NCBI RefSeq assembly: GCF_004135585.1
Contig: NZ_CP035501.1
Location: forward strand, 4,907,501 to 4,971,500
Source of the DNA: Sphingosinicella sp. BN140058
GTDB lineage: Bacteria; Pseudomonadota; Alphaproteobacteria; Sphingomonadales; Sphingomonadaceae
DNA length: 64,000 nt
Direction of reading: 5' to 3'
Shown here: piece by piece, positions 42,777 through 52,925 of the stretch
Position numbering within the stretch: position 1 is the stretch's first letter
Layout: the number at the start of each line of letters is the position of its first letter
Notes under the pieces: model-generated
Told to the model about the DNA's origin: nothing
The model's database searches: none
Seen by the model: the letters and a program-made list of their open reading frames with translations, nothing else
Position numbers and translations under genes: made by a program

Positions 42777-42998
42777 TTAATGGGCGACAGGTGCCTCATG
42801 GCGCCGGCGCCGACGCGCAACCTCGGGATCGATCGTCTTGACCTCGCCTGCGAGCGTAGCCGCGTTCGCATAGGCGTCGGCCATGCCCAATATCATCTCG
42901 CGCAGTTCATCATCCGGCGTCTCGATCGCAAGCCGGCGGAAGAAGGTCTCCTGCTCCAGAAGGTGATCGCGCCCAAGCGCCTCGAGAGAGCATGCCAT
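42777..42998 (-). CDS. Small helical protein
   Basis: This 73-residue protein starts MACSLEALGRDHLLEQETFFRRL and continues DDELREMILGMADAYANAATL, ending in a basic tail. The pattern L(R)xxxLxMADAYxxxA resembles small proteobacterial proteins of about 60-75 residues with no assigned function. The frame at 52518 shares the MADAY signature. It lies between SRAP and the ligase on the same strand. Confidence 0.6.
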   Translation of the reverse strand: MACSLEALGRDHLLEQETFFRRLAIETPDDELREMILGMADAYANAATLAGEVKTIDPEVARRRRRHEAPVAH

Positions 42999-43077
42999 GG
43001 TCCGCGCGTAAGCTTCTACCTGGATCCTGAGAACATGGCCTTTCTACCGGCCCGCGTGACGGCCGACCAAATGCGGC

Positions 43078-44163
43078 TCAGCCAATCAGCTTCTGCACCG
43101 TCGCATGGCGCAGCTTGTTGCTGCCTTTGAGGTAGCGGGCTTTGACCCTTACGCTCGGCTCAATCCAACATGCCTTCGGACTGCCCTGCAGGCGAAGCGC
43201 TGGTCGATCGACAGTCAGGTCGTCGACGTTCCGCCAGAACGTCTCGCGATCGGCGCCGGCGAGCGTCAGCGCGGCGCTACCGACATATTCGAGATCCCCA
43301 TCGACCTCACGCGCCAACAACGCCATCGCAGGTCCACCTTGGCCGGTCTGCGCGCCCAGGACGATGAGCTCCTCGACTGCAAAGCATTTCACCTTCAGCC
43401 ATGAGAGCGCGCGGCCGCTTCGATACCGGCTGCTGAGCTTTTTGGAGACGATGCCCTCGAGACCCATCTGGTCGGCGGCCTCGACCAGGGCATGCCCGTT
43501 GCCAATGATGTGCTCGCTGAACTGTATTCGGCAGCCAGGATCATGGCACCCGACGAGCTCCTGCAGCATCTGCCGGCGATCGATCAGCGGCTCGCCCCGA
43601 ACATCACGGCCGTTGAGGTGCAGAATGTCGAACGCCATGAAGACGAGGCGCTCCGGCGTCCGGGTCATCGCCGACTTGAACGCGCCGTAATCGGATCGCC
43701 CTTCCTCATCCTGAACGATCATCTCGCCGTCGAGGATCACGCTCGAGCACTTGATGTCGCCGGCAGCGCGGAGCACCGGCCTGTAGCGATCGGTCCAGTC
43801 ATGGCCGTTGCGGGTGAACGCACGGATCTCGCCGCCATCAACGATGATCTGGGTGCGATAGCCATCGTACTTGATCTCGTGGAGCCAGTCGTCGCCCGCG
43901 GGCGGGTCGTCGGCCAGCGTCGCAAGCATCGGGTCCACGAACTTGAGCCCGATCAGCGCGCCTGACGGCTCGTGTCCTTCATCCTCATGGTAGAGAACGT
44001 CCCCAAGATTGCGGCGATCGACGAGCAGGCCGCACTCTGCGCACCGATAGAGATGGTGATGATCGCGTGGGAGATCGGGGGCAGTGACCGGCAGCGCGTT
44101 CAATGCCGAACGCACGTCCTGGTCGAGCGCCGCGGCGCGTCCTGCCTTACCGCTCCGGGCCAC
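43078..44163 (-). CDS. ATP-dependent DNA ligase, LigD ligase-domain type, with N-terminal Cys2His2-like motif
   Basis: This 361-residue ligase has the nucleotidyltransferase motif I EIKYDGYR with Lys98 as the adenylation site, motif III FMAFDILHLNG, motif IV EGIVSKKLSSRYRSG and motif V WLKVKC. An OB-fold end follows. This is the ligase module of bacterial end-joining LigD without polymerase or phosphoesterase domains. Residues 39-64 carry YRCAECGLLVDRR...LYHEDEGH, with Cys41, Cys44, His59 and His64 spaced like a zinc finger. A Ku gene is not in the window. It is followed three bases later by a DUF3606 gene upstream on the same strand. Confidence 0.9.
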   Translation of the reverse strand: MARSGKAGRAAALDQDVRSALNALPVTAPDLPRDHHHLYRCAECGLLVDRRNLGDVLYHEDEGHEPSGALIGLKFVDPMLATLADDPPAGDDWLHEIKYDGYRTQIIVDGGEIRAFTRNGHDWTDRYRPVLRAAGDIKCSSVILDGEMIVQDEEGRSDYGAFKSAMTRTPERLVFMAFDILHLNGRDVRGEPLIDRRQMLQELVGCHDPGCRIQFSEHIIGNGHALVEAADQMGLEGIVSKKLSSRYRSGRALSWLKVKCFAVEELIVLGAQTGQGGPAMALLAREVDGDLEYVGSAALTLAGADRETFWRNVDDLTVDRPALRLQGSPKACWIEPSVRVKARYLKGSNKLRHATVQKLIG

Positions 44164-44165
44164 CC

Positions 44166-44354
44166 TCAGGCGCTCTTCAGCTTCTCAGCTTCACAGTCCA
44201 GCGTCTCTCGTTTGTTGCCATGCTTCTCGATCAGATCGCGGGCCTGGTCAGGCGTGATGCCGTGCTTCTCCGCAAAATAGCGAACCTCATAGCCTTCATC
44301 GCCGGCAACGGTCCTGCGATCGTCGGCCCCAACCTTGCTCTTGTCGTCTGCCAC
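44166..44354 (-). CDS. DUF3606 family protein
   Basis: This 62-residue protein starts MADDKSKVGADDRRTVAGDEGYEVRYFAEKHGITPDQARDLIEKHG (in parts) and ends CEAEKLKSA. That is the DUF3606 pattern: a short basic start, then a helix-turn-helix-like YFAxKxGIT..QAxxLI. Its role is unknown. It lies two bases before the ligase start on the same strand, and the two are likely co-transcribed. Confidence 0.85.
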   Translation of the reverse strand: MADDKSKVGADDRRTVAGDEGYEVRYFAEKHGITPDQARDLIEKHGNKRETLDCEAEKLKSA

Positions 44355-44417
44355 TGGAGTCTCCTTCGGCCGCCGAACGCGGGCAGGGGAGGGGGCGTTC
44401 CCCGAAGGGTACTGCAG

Positions 44418-44642
44418 CTACCGTGTCGGCATGGGAATGGGGATGAGCTTCGCCTGCTTCTCACCGCATGCGGTGCAGCGAAGCCGCCGCTCAGCCTCCT
44501 TGATGGTCAGCGGCATCGGAAAGACTTTGGCCAGCGCGCAGGGCATCACGATGATCTCGTGACCGCAGGCACGGCAGAGCACCCGGCAGTTCGCCTTGTG
44601 CCTGGCGAAGCTCATGGTGGTCTCGAATCGTGCGTTGGCCAT
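44418..44642 (-). CDS. Small zinc-ribbon protein
   Basis: This protein of about 74 residues starts MANARFETTMSFARHKANC. Two CxxC pairs, CRACGHE and CTACGEK, are about 30 residues apart and form a likely zinc ribbon. The segment IKEAERRLRCTACG is typical of small alphaproteobacterial zinc-ribbon proteins. An upstream in-frame GTG/ATG at 44702 would add an unlikely 20 residues. Function unknown; it heads the ligase group on the minus strand. Confidence 0.65.
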   Translation of the reverse strand: MANARFETTMSFARHKANCRVLCRACGHEIIVMPCALAKVFPMPLTIKEAERRLRCTACGEKQAKLIPIPMPTR

Positions 44643-44735
44643 CGGAGAACGAATGTGGAACGGGGCCAGCAGCGTCAACGCCGTTGACTCGACTCGGTCC
44701 ACGAGAACATAGCGCGAACTTTGTAGAGCAAGCGT

Positions 44736-44850
44736 ATGTCAGTTTCCGCCGCCGAACGTCAGAGGACCATCGCCGCACTGCGGGCGCAGATCGCGGCCGT
44801 GCCCGCGAGCGATCAAGCCGAGGGCGGCGCCTTTCACCGGGTGCGGCGAC
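44736..44850 (+). pseudogene. Probable imuA 5' remnant
   Basis: The frame starting MSVSAAERQRTIAALRAQIAA continues VPASDQAEGGAF and resembles the start of the damage-inducible mutagenesis protein ImuA (ALRxxIAxxExxGRAxxGxLPF). After about 37 codons the resemblance ends and the opposite strand becomes a PAS-kinase fragment. The remaining ImuA body, imuB and dnaE2 are absent. Its position next to SRAP and ligase genes supports a former DNA-damage cluster. The identification rests on a short match. Confidence 0.4.
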
Positions 44851-45738
44851 CCAGGAGATCCATCGAACGGAACCGTCCTTATGACGGTACCGGTTGTGCA
44901 GAGTGGGCATGCTTCCGGCCGCAGCGGCTTCGGAGGCGCCCACAGTGGCGGCATGATCCTCTTCGATCACGAAGTCGTTGACGTGCCGGCCGATAAGCTC
45001 GTCCGGTGTGTAACCAAGGATCTTGGTCCAGGCGCGATTTACGCGGCGGAAGATGCCGTTGAAGTCGAGCACGAGCATAAGGTCGGGGGAAGTGTCCCAC
45101 ATCCGATCGCGGTCGGCGGTCCGCTCTGCGACCTGCTGCTCGAGCGTGTCGTTGAGCTCGCGTAGACGCGCCTCGCTCTCGCGAAGTGCCGCCGCGGCCC
45201 GATGACCTTCCGTCACATCGTGACCTTCGACGAAGATGCCGGTCACTTGGTTAGTCTCGTCCCTCACCGGCTCGTAGATGAAGTCGAGGATGCGTTCGTC
45301 CCACGATCCATCCTCCCGCTGGAATCGGATCAAGACGCCTCTCGCGATGTATCGTTCGCCGGTCGTGTAGACCTGGTCAAGAAGGGAAAAGAAGCCCTGG
45401 TCGCCGAGGTCGGGGAAGACATCGCGCACGTGTCGACCGATGTAGTCGCGATCGCCGAATATGCGCCGGTAAGCTGCGTTGGCGAATTCGAACACGTGCT
45501 CGGGGCTGCTGAGGATGGTGATGAAGCCAGGCGCCTGCTCGAATAGGCGCCGCTGCCGCTCGGCATCCGCTGCTCGACGCCGGTCTGCGAACACCTGTTC
45601 CGTGATTTCGATGCACGGACAGAAAAAGCCGGCTACCGCGCCGCTTTCATCGCGCACTGGAGTATAGGAGAAGGCAAAGTGCGTTTCTTCCGGGTAACTG
45701 CCCGACGCTCTTGCGCCATGCTTATGCCTAACGGTTTT
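44850..45738 (-). pseudogene. PAS-domain sensor kinase fragment, both ends lost
   Basis: Read on the minus strand the frame is open from an upstream stop at 45741. It reads THFAFSYTPVRDESGAVAGFF, EITEQVFADRRRAADAERQRRLFEQAPGF (in parts), a PAS/PAC unit to VEGHDVTEGH, a coiled coil, and a second PAS unit to WISWVAAP. No start codon suits the full N-terminal half that related kinases have. After WVAAP the frame turns into arginine-rich nonsense, so the kinase core is missing. It is a middle piece of a multi-PAS kinase. Confidence 0.75.
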
Positions 45739-45811
45739 TTAGGGCTCTTTGTCAGCCTGCGGGTAAAGGTCTCGTGCGCAAGGTGCTCCGATGTTTCAAC
45801 GGGGCAACGTC

Positions 45812-48709
45812 ATGAAATTCCACCGGGCGTCTCTACTGGCCGGCTCGATCCTGTGCGGCGCGGCGCTGCCGGCTCCGGCCTTCGCTCAGGCAAGCGGCGC
45901 GCAAACGGCGGCTGCTTAGGCGCAGCCGACATCGGCAACGGCAGCGAAGCCCGTCCAGCCTTACTATCGGAACATCCGGCCCTTCTATCGTAACATTCGT
46001 CCCTTCTGGGGCGATGTGAACCCCTTTTACCGGAACATTCGCGCTTTTTGGGGGGATGTCGATCCGTTCTATCGCAACATCCGCGCCTTCTGGGGGACGG
46101 TCGACCCGATCGTCTCGGCGCAAGTGGTCGGCGCGCCGGCCTACGACAAGGTCGGTCCCTTTTGGGAGGACCTCGGCAATGATTGGTCTGCGCTCAGCGC
46201 CAACTGGGAGGCAGCTGGAAGCTACGAGTCGAATCCCACCAAATATGCCGCAATTGCGACGCAGCTGAGGGGCATCGTAGCGAAGTCCGAGACGATGTGG
46301 GGCAAGGCCGTCAGCGCCAAGACCGGCACCACATTCTCCAAGGGCTTCGCCGAAAGGCTTTTCACGCGTTTCGGGATCGATCCCAACAAACCCGAGTCGC
46401 TTGCCGCGCTTACACCGGCCGAGCAATCGCACTTCTTCATCGACTGGTATGACGGACTGATGGACTATTCCGGCACCGACCATGCCGACCATTGGATGAA
46501 GACGGTCAATTGGACGCCGTCGCTGACCCAGGTTCAGGGAGACGGCAAGGACGCGGTTATCGGCCTGCTCGACTTCGTGGTGGCGGGCGACCAAGACATC
46601 CGCAACAACGTCATCGCCTATGACGGGGTGTCGAACTTTACCAACGGTCACGGCGCCGGCGTCGCGAGCCTGATGGTTGCTGCCCATGACGGCAAGGGTG
46701 TCATGGGAATCGCTCCGGAAGCGTCGGTCGTTGCGTTCAACCCCTTCGACGAGAGTGGAACGGCGGGATGGGACGACATCACTCGCGGTGTCGCCATGCT
46801 CAGCGGCAAAGCCGGCGTCGTCAACATGTCGCTGGGTACCCCCGGCTGGACGCTCGAGAGCGACTGGTCGAAGGTCTTCTCGAGCCCGGGCGTGGCTGCG
46901 AACCTCAAGAGCACGGTGTTCATCAAGGCTGCCGGCAACGACGGCATCACTCAGACCCAGAACATCAAGTGGGATTGGGCGAACAATCCGGCCCTGCTGG
47001 TGGTTGGCTCCGTTGACCCAACCGGCAAGATCTCGGAATTCTCCAATCGTCCAGGGGAGGCGTGCCTGCTGACCAGCACCGGCGCGTGCAGCGAGCAGAA
47101 CAAGCTCAAATATCGTTTCGTCGTGGCCCCCGGCGAGCTGATCCTCGTCTCGGACGATCAGGGCGGCGTGACGCGCCAGACCGGCACATCCTTCTCCGCG
47201 CCGATCGTCGCCGGAACCGTAGCGCTGCTGCTCGACCGCTGGCCGTGGCTCGCAAGCAATCCGCAGGCGACCGTCGACATCATCACCAGCACAGCCAAGG
47301 ACCTCGGCGCTCCCGGGGTGGACGGAGTCTATGGCGCAGGCCTCATCGACGTGGAGGCGGCCCAGTCGCCCAAGAGCTTCAATCAACTCGTCTGGTATCA
47401 GTGGGATGGGAAGAAGTCGGCTGAGAAGAGCGTCGACTTGGTCCAGAAGACGGTTGACCAGGCGAAAACGTCCAAGTGGGACTCGAAGGACATGTTCTTC
47501 TATGCCTTCGAGAAGCTGGCTGGCGGATCGCAACGCGATTTCGCGATCCCATTGTCGTCCAAGCTTGTCGATCAAACGCTCTACGTGAATGGCGCGAACG
47601 AACAGTTCCAGGCTTATCTATATGATCGCATGGTCGATTGGGTGAACACCAGCACACCTACGAAGGGCAAGTTCACCAACTTCATCACGAGCGCTACGCC
47701 CGTGCAGAACCGCATGGGCCTCAATCTGTCCATGTCGTTCGCACCCCGCAGCGCCGCATTCGGCTTCTCCAGGAGCGGGGTGGCGTACCAATCGTCTGTC
47801 CGGTTGGCGACGCCGTCGGACAAGTTCGGCGTACGGATTGGTTACGGCGATGGTGCGGTCCTGCTTGGGGGTCGCGACAGCTTCGGCATGTTCTCAAGCT
47901 ACGATTCGCGCACCGGGGGCGTGAACCCCGTGCTCGGCATCGCGTCCGGCGGCGCCTATGCCGGGGCCGACGTGGCGCTTGATGGGAAGACCACGCTTAC
48001 GATCGGCGGGACGGAGAAGACGCTGACCCGCGACTGGCGGAATGCGCCGGCTTTGGAAAACAGCCTCTACCGCGGCGTCAACCGCTACAAAGCCAGTGGC
48101 ATTAACATCGGCGTGACTCACCGGGTGAACGAGGCGATGCTGGTCAGCGCCAGCTACACGAGAGTCGGCGAGCGCAGCGCCCTACTCGGCGTCCAATCCT
48201 TGGACCAGAATGATCTGGGCGATGGCTCAACGACGGAAGGGGCAACGCTCGGCCTCGACTATGAACTGGGACATGGCCTCAGCGTCGCGACTTCGGCCAC
48301 AGTTGGCCGCACACAGACTTCGAACGGCAGCCACCAGAATCTCTCGGTTTCCGATGGCGGTCTGCTGAGCACAGCTTCCGAGGTTGCCTTCGTGAAGGCG
48401 GGGATCTTCGGCAGAATGGACCGGGCGCGACTTTCTTTTTCGCAAGCGATGCACGTGGAAAGCGGCAGCCTGGACTATACGGTGATCAAGGTCGTTAACC
48501 GCAACACGGGGGACATCGGCCCGGTCACGGAGAAGATCGGCGTCTCCGCGGGTAAGCGACCCCTGTTCACGGAATTTCTCTACGGTGCACCGATCCTTAA
48601 CGGTGCCGGTGAGATGAGTGCGTTTGGTCGCTTCCAGCTGCAGGGCACATCCCAGGATGCGTTTGACAGCGGGATGGTCGTCGGCGGCCGCTTCAGAATG
48701 GGCTTCTGA
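45812..48709 (+). CDS. S8 subtilase autotransporter with an amber codon after the signal peptide
   Basis: The ATG at 45812 opens a signal peptide (MKFHRASLLAGSILCGAALP, cleavage after AFA). An ATG at 45791 in the same frame would add seven residues. Codon 36 (45917-45919) is TAG, and the frame then stays open to 48709, a total of 966 codons. After the TAG come PYYRNIRPFYRNIRPFW-type repeats, a helical region and the S8 protease with Asp254 (IGLLDFVV), His280 (NGHGAGVASLM) and Ser460 (GTSFSAP). A C-terminal beta barrel ends in FRMGF. CAG to TAG is the simplest cause. Unless read through, no exported enzyme is made; an internal GTG at 46016 lacks the signal. Confidence 0.85.
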
Positions 48710-48757
48710 CCATGAGGTCGAGGCTGCCGTAGGTGCGGTTGGGCAGGTCAGGTAACC

Positions 48758-50839
48758 ATGGAGCCAAGCTACATTCCTGATCGCCGTCTGGTTCTCCTAG
48801 GGGCCGGCGGCGTGGCCATAGTGCTGGCGCAGCTGAACTTCTTCGAGTGGTTCTGCGGGTTCACTGCCCATTACGAGGCTTTGCAGCTCGACGAGCTTCT
48901 CACGACCGCGCTGGTGCTGACAAGTGCGGGGGCCTGGTTGTCCTACCATGATGCGCGCCAGCTTCGCTACGCCGTGGCCGAGGTCCAGAGCCTTAAGGAA
49001 CAAGCCGATACGGCAGCGCGTCTCGACATCCTGACGGGCCTGCCGAACCGGCGAGTACTTGAGGACTTTGCAAGCCATCACGAAGATCGGCTGGATGGAA
49101 GTGAACTCACCGTCCTGATCAGCGACCTCAATCACTTTAACGAGGTCAACGACACCCATGGTCATCGCGCGGGCGACATCGTCCTGCGGGAAATCGGCGC
49201 TCGCTTTCGTGCCGTGCAAAGCGATCATGATGATCTTCTCATCGTCAGGTTCGGGGGCGATGAGTTCGCCTGTGTTATCCGCCACCAGCACGGAGACGAT
49301 CTCGCGGAGCGGGTGGCACAGCGTCTGCAAGCAGCCGCGCGGCGTCCCATTCATCTCGAGAGCGATCTTGATGTTGAATTGAGCGTGTCGGTCGGCATGG
49401 CACGCGTGCGGCAAGGCGCCTCGATCGACGATGCCTTGGCGGAAGCCGATGCAGCCATGTACGCCGCAAAGCGCGACGCTGGCCCTGCGCTCCTTCCCGT
49501 GTCTGAAATGGCTCCATTCCAAGGAGCTGCGGGATCGTGGCGCAGGCGATTGTTGGAGAGGCACGTCGAACGTCCCCTGTCCGGCAACGGCCCCAACGTT
49601 TTCGCCGCAGCCTTGCGCATCGACCGCTACAACGCCGTGCGGGCGACCATCGGACACTCGCACAGCAATCAGCTCGTTCGCGAACTCACCGAGCGGCTTG
49701 CTGCCTGTGCGGACGAGATCGTTATTGACCGCATGTCGCCGGACACGATTGGGGTCGCGTTCGAAGCACGCACGGAAGACGAGGCCCTGGAATTTCTGGA
49801 GCAACTGCGCACGGGGACCGAAGGCTCAATCGCGGTCGGCGGCCATGTCGTCGATGTCACTATCACCTTCGGCTACGCCGGCCCGGCGGCGCTCGGCGAG
49901 TTGCGGACACTGGCCGAGCAGGCCCAGATCGCTCTCGATCAGGCCTTGGCGTCTCACCGGAAGTCCGCTCGCTTCTGCGAGGCAGAATATGGAGACCCGT
50001 CTGACAGGCTGGCAATGATGGCTGAGATGCGTGCCGCTCTCGCAAGCGGAGAGATCATGCTCGCCTACCAGCCGAAGATCCGCCTTCAGGATAATTCGAT
50101 TGATGGCGCGGAAGCGTTGATCCGTTGGGAACACCCTGTCCGCGGACGTATCGCTCCGGACGATTTCGTCCAGATCGCCGAGGAGACTGGCGATATCCGG
50201 GAAATGACGGAATGGGTGCTGCAGCAGGCGATACAGGACCAGATGCTGATGGCGCGCTGCGGTTCGGACCTGCCCATTTATGTGAATGTGTCGGGACGGC
50301 TGATCGGTGACGAGGGATTTGCCCAACGCCTCCTTGAGATGATCGGGGGAGTGATCGGCAAGATCGGGATCGAGATCACCGAAACGGCCGTCATCGACAA
50401 CCCCGAGATCGCGATGTCGAACCTCCGCCTGCTAGCGGACGCGGGAGTGCGGGTTTCGATTGACGATTATGGGGCCGGTATGTCGTCCCTGAATTATCTC
50501 AAACAGCTGCCGGTGCAGGAACTCAAGATAGATCGTCAGTTCATCACGCATCTGGCGGAGAGCCATCGCGACCCGCTGATCGTACGATCCACGATCGACC
50601 TGGCACATGGCCTAGGCATGCAGGTCACCGCGGAAGGTGTCGAGAGCGAATCGTCCCGCGCGCTGCTCCGGGTAATGGGCTGCGATCTGATCCAGGGCTT
50701 CCTCATCGCTCCTGCGCTTCCGATCCTCAGCTTTCTTCGTTTCTGTCGAGATCATCGCGAGGCGGAGGCAAGCGCGCCCCAGGAGCGGTTCGAGCGACCC
50801 GCAGATTTCTGGCTGTTATCGTGCGCGATGAACGAATGA
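48758..50839 (+). CDS. Diguanylate cyclase/phosphodiesterase (GGDEF-EAL)
   Basis: This 693-residue protein has two N-terminal helices (LVLLGAGGVAIVLAQLNFF and LTTALVLTSAGAWLSYH) and a coiled coil. An intact cyclase follows with GGDEF at 166-170 (RFGGDEF). A second, degenerate GGDEF-like unit spans about 280-400 without the motif. The EAL domain is intact: E452 in AEALIRW, YVNVSG, EITETAV, IDDYGAG, KIDRQF and AEGVE. It can in principle both make and break cyclic di-GMP in the membrane. It starts 48 bp after the autotransporter stop. Confidence 0.93.
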   Translation: MEPSYIPDRRLVLLGAGGVAIVLAQLNFFEWFCGFTAHYEALQLDELLTTALVLTSAGAWLSYHDARQLRYAVAEVQSLKEQADTAARLDILTGLPNRRVLEDFASHHEDRLDGSELTVLISDLNHFNEVNDTHGHRAGDIVLREIGARFRAVQSDHDDLLIVRFGGDEFACVIRHQHGDDLAERVAQRLQAAARRPIHLESDLDVELSVSVGMARVRQGASIDDALAEADAAMYAAKRDAGPALLPVSEMAPFQGAAGSWRRRLLERHVERPLSGNGPNVFAAALRIDRYNAVRATIGHSHSNQLVRELTERLAACADEIVIDRMSPDTIGVAFEARTEDEALEFLEQLRTGTEGSIAVGGHVVDVTITFGYAGPAALGELRTLAEQAQIALDQALASHRKSARFCEAEYGDPSDRLAMMAEMRAALASGEIMLAYQPKIRLQDNSIDGAEALIRWEHPVRGRIAPDDFVQIAEETGDIREMTEWVLQQAIQDQMLMARCGSDLPIYVNVSGRLIGDEGFAQRLLEMIGGVIGKIGIEITETAVIDNPEIAMSNLRLLADAGVRVSIDDYGAGMSSLNYLKQLPVQELKIDRQFITHLAESHRDPLIVRSTIDLAHGLGMQVTAEGVESESSRALLRVMGCDLIQGFLIAPALPILSFLRFCRDHREAEASAPQERFERPADFWLLSCAMNE

Positions 50840-50959
50840 TCAGAAGCAGTGACCGTTCGATTCCCCCCTCGTTAGATCGGCCGCCGAGGCGACGTCCACG
50901 AGCGCGTTCAAGGTTGACGCGATCGGGCCAGCCAGCAGCTTCGTTCAGGACAGACGTTC

Positions 50960-51712
50960 ATGGTGGCGGACCGGAACCGCCCCCTTTGGCTAGACGTGCC
51001 GATTGGCGCAACCATCTCGAAACTTGAACTTTGCGGCTGTTCGCGTTGGTGGGCGCGAGTGGCCGCGGTACTTCGAGAGGGCGGTTGTGGCTTTCCTCGA
51101 GGTCGCTGGACACGTTGCGCGCCATTCCGGCGACTATCCCTGCACTCGAGCGCTCGGGAGCGTGCACGATCGTGGACGGCCGCCCGATCTGCAACTTGCC
51201 CCCAGACGCATCGGAGTCGTGATTGTCGCTGCCTGCGATACCGGTGAGCCGATGACCCTCGTTGAGGGCGCATACCAGAAGCCGAGACCCCAAGCGGCCC
51301 TTCCGCGATCGGCCCGTTCACGACTTTGATCGTAGGGAGGGCGTCATAGTGGCGCCGGGCCAAATCCAGCCACAGCTCGTGCATTTTTCGCCTGACGGCG
51401 CCGCCGGGTGATTGAGCGACATGATCGCGCCCGCTGATGCGACGGAGTGCTGAAGCGCGCGAATGTTGAGACCGTCGTCCCCACCCGAGAGTCGACGAAA
51501 CCGATCCGCGCCAAGACATTGGCACGGCCGCGGAACATCGTGATCTCGATACCGGGCATGAGGCCGGTGCGATCGAACCAGGGGCTGAAGCTCGCGCAGT
51601 CCGTTGAATTGCGCCGTCGTGTTGTCGTCGGTCACCGCTACGAAATCGAGCCGGGCGCGGGCGGCTGCCTCGGCCGTGCGGAAGAGGAGGCAGGAAATTT
51701 TTGTGCAACCGG
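50960..51712 (-). pseudogene. Decayed CehA/McbA-type PHP metallohydrolase
   Basis: Minus-strand pieces in different frames, in order, read RLDFVAVTDDNTTAQFNGLR, then PGIEITMFRGRANV, GAIMSLNHPAAPSGEKC, IKVVNG, and LNEGHRLTGIAGSDNHDSDA with GRPSTIVHA. Together they follow the full order of a CehA/McbA family PHP-type metal-dependent hydrolase (metal-binding TDxN, NHP, GSDxH). At least three frameshifts separate the pieces, so the gene is dead. Relatives hydrolyse carbamates or phosphoesters. Confidence 0.7.
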
Positions 51713-52517
51713 CCTCACATCTACGTACCGTTTCGGATCACATTCGAGACTTTGGGCCTGGGCATCGCAGAATTGCTTCGTCAGCCTTCTCGCGGACCCC
51801 AGTGAGGAGTATTGTCAACCGACTCGGCGCCAGGGGGAGGGCCCGGTCATCGGCTCCGTCGCGTGGATGTCCCTTCTCCGCGGCGGAGCCCCTCAGCCGG
51901 CATAGAATTGGTCACGTGCAGCTATCAGCCTCCTTTCACGGTGCCCGATCGCAGACCTGGACCCCGATACGCTACTTCCTCCACGTCGTCGAAGACAGCG
52001 CGGGCGCGATGACGTTGGTTAAAAGCTGTCCGACCAAGCAGCCGAGCGCCGGTACGCAGTGAAAGTCGCCACGAAGCCTTTGAGACGCACCAGATCTCAT
52101 CTGGGAGGGGGATGACTTTCGCGTGCAAGGCGCGGGCAAGCGCGACTTGGCCTACTCGAGGTCGTCGGAAGCGGCGCAGGCGCCTCTGCGTTAGGAGGGC
52201 GATGCCCTTAGCGTTCAGGGCAAGCACGCCTCTGAACCCCCAGCTTCTCGACACTCGGCAACAGTCCGCTGATAATAATCCTCGGCGACCGCCCCTGCGC
52301 GCGTGATCGCCTGCTGTTCTTTGGCTACGGGAGGGCGGCGGGAGCCCCTTTCGGCGCGCAGATGCCGGATCGATATCGAGCCCACCTCGCAGGTCCGTGC
52401 CTGTCGAAGTTTCCTCCCCCGGACACTCGACGTTGAGGCGGTCGCCACCTCTTCGAGTTCGAGGCTCGAAGAGCTTTTTCGGCAGCACCTGACCGACGAA
52501 GAGCGGTGAGCCCGCAG
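51713..52517. other. Unassigned stretch, probably decayed coding DNA
   Basis: About 800 bp without an intact gene. On the minus strand a patch near 52230-52330 reads KEQQAITRAGAVAEDYYQRT, which looks protein-like, but no family is recognised and neighbouring patches fall in other frames. It is probably part of the same graveyard as its neighbours. Confidence 0.35.
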
Positions 52518-52709
52518 TCAAGATGCTGAGGGGCCATCGCGGCTTGGCGGTAGAGATTCCGCTACGGGCGGTTCGAGCCGTTCTGCTTCTTTTTCATAGG
52601 CGTCAGCCATGAGCAGCAGGATATCACGCTCGCGCAGGGCTCCTGCCGCTCGCGCTCGCTCCCGATAGCGTTCGGCCCGGACTTTCAAGCCGTTCGGATC
52701 TATCCCCAT
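52518..52709 (-). CDS. Small helical protein
   Basis: This 63-residue frame starts MGIDPNGLKVRAERYRERARAAG and continues RERDILLLMADAYEKEAERL. GGGGG precedes the ATG by a few bases. The MADAYxxxAxxL pattern matches the frame at 42777 and many small alphaproteobacterial proteins. Function unknown. Confidence 0.5.
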   Translation of the reverse strand: MGIDPNGLKVRAERYRERARAAGALRERDILLLMADAYEKEAERLEPPVAESLPPSRDGPSAS

Positions 52710-52925
52710 CTATGACCCCCTAAACGCAGATGAGCCATCTGCGGGAAGGACGTCAACCGGTACCATCCGGAAAACAAGTCAGCAACGAAGCGCCTGATCA
52801 GATTAACCCGAAATGGTTCGGTTTCGGCACTGCTATGTCGTTGCCGGTGGGAGCGCTAACAGTTATCTACTCACGAACGTCTGATTGGCTCTCCTTTCTT
52901 GATTTTTGACCGGGTGTATTCCGTG

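Noticed and set aside
44640..44690. GGAAC followed downstream by CGTT, resembling an EcfG general-stress promoter
   Set aside because: The spacing is about 20 bases rather than 16-17, and no gene start follows at a suitable distance on that strand.
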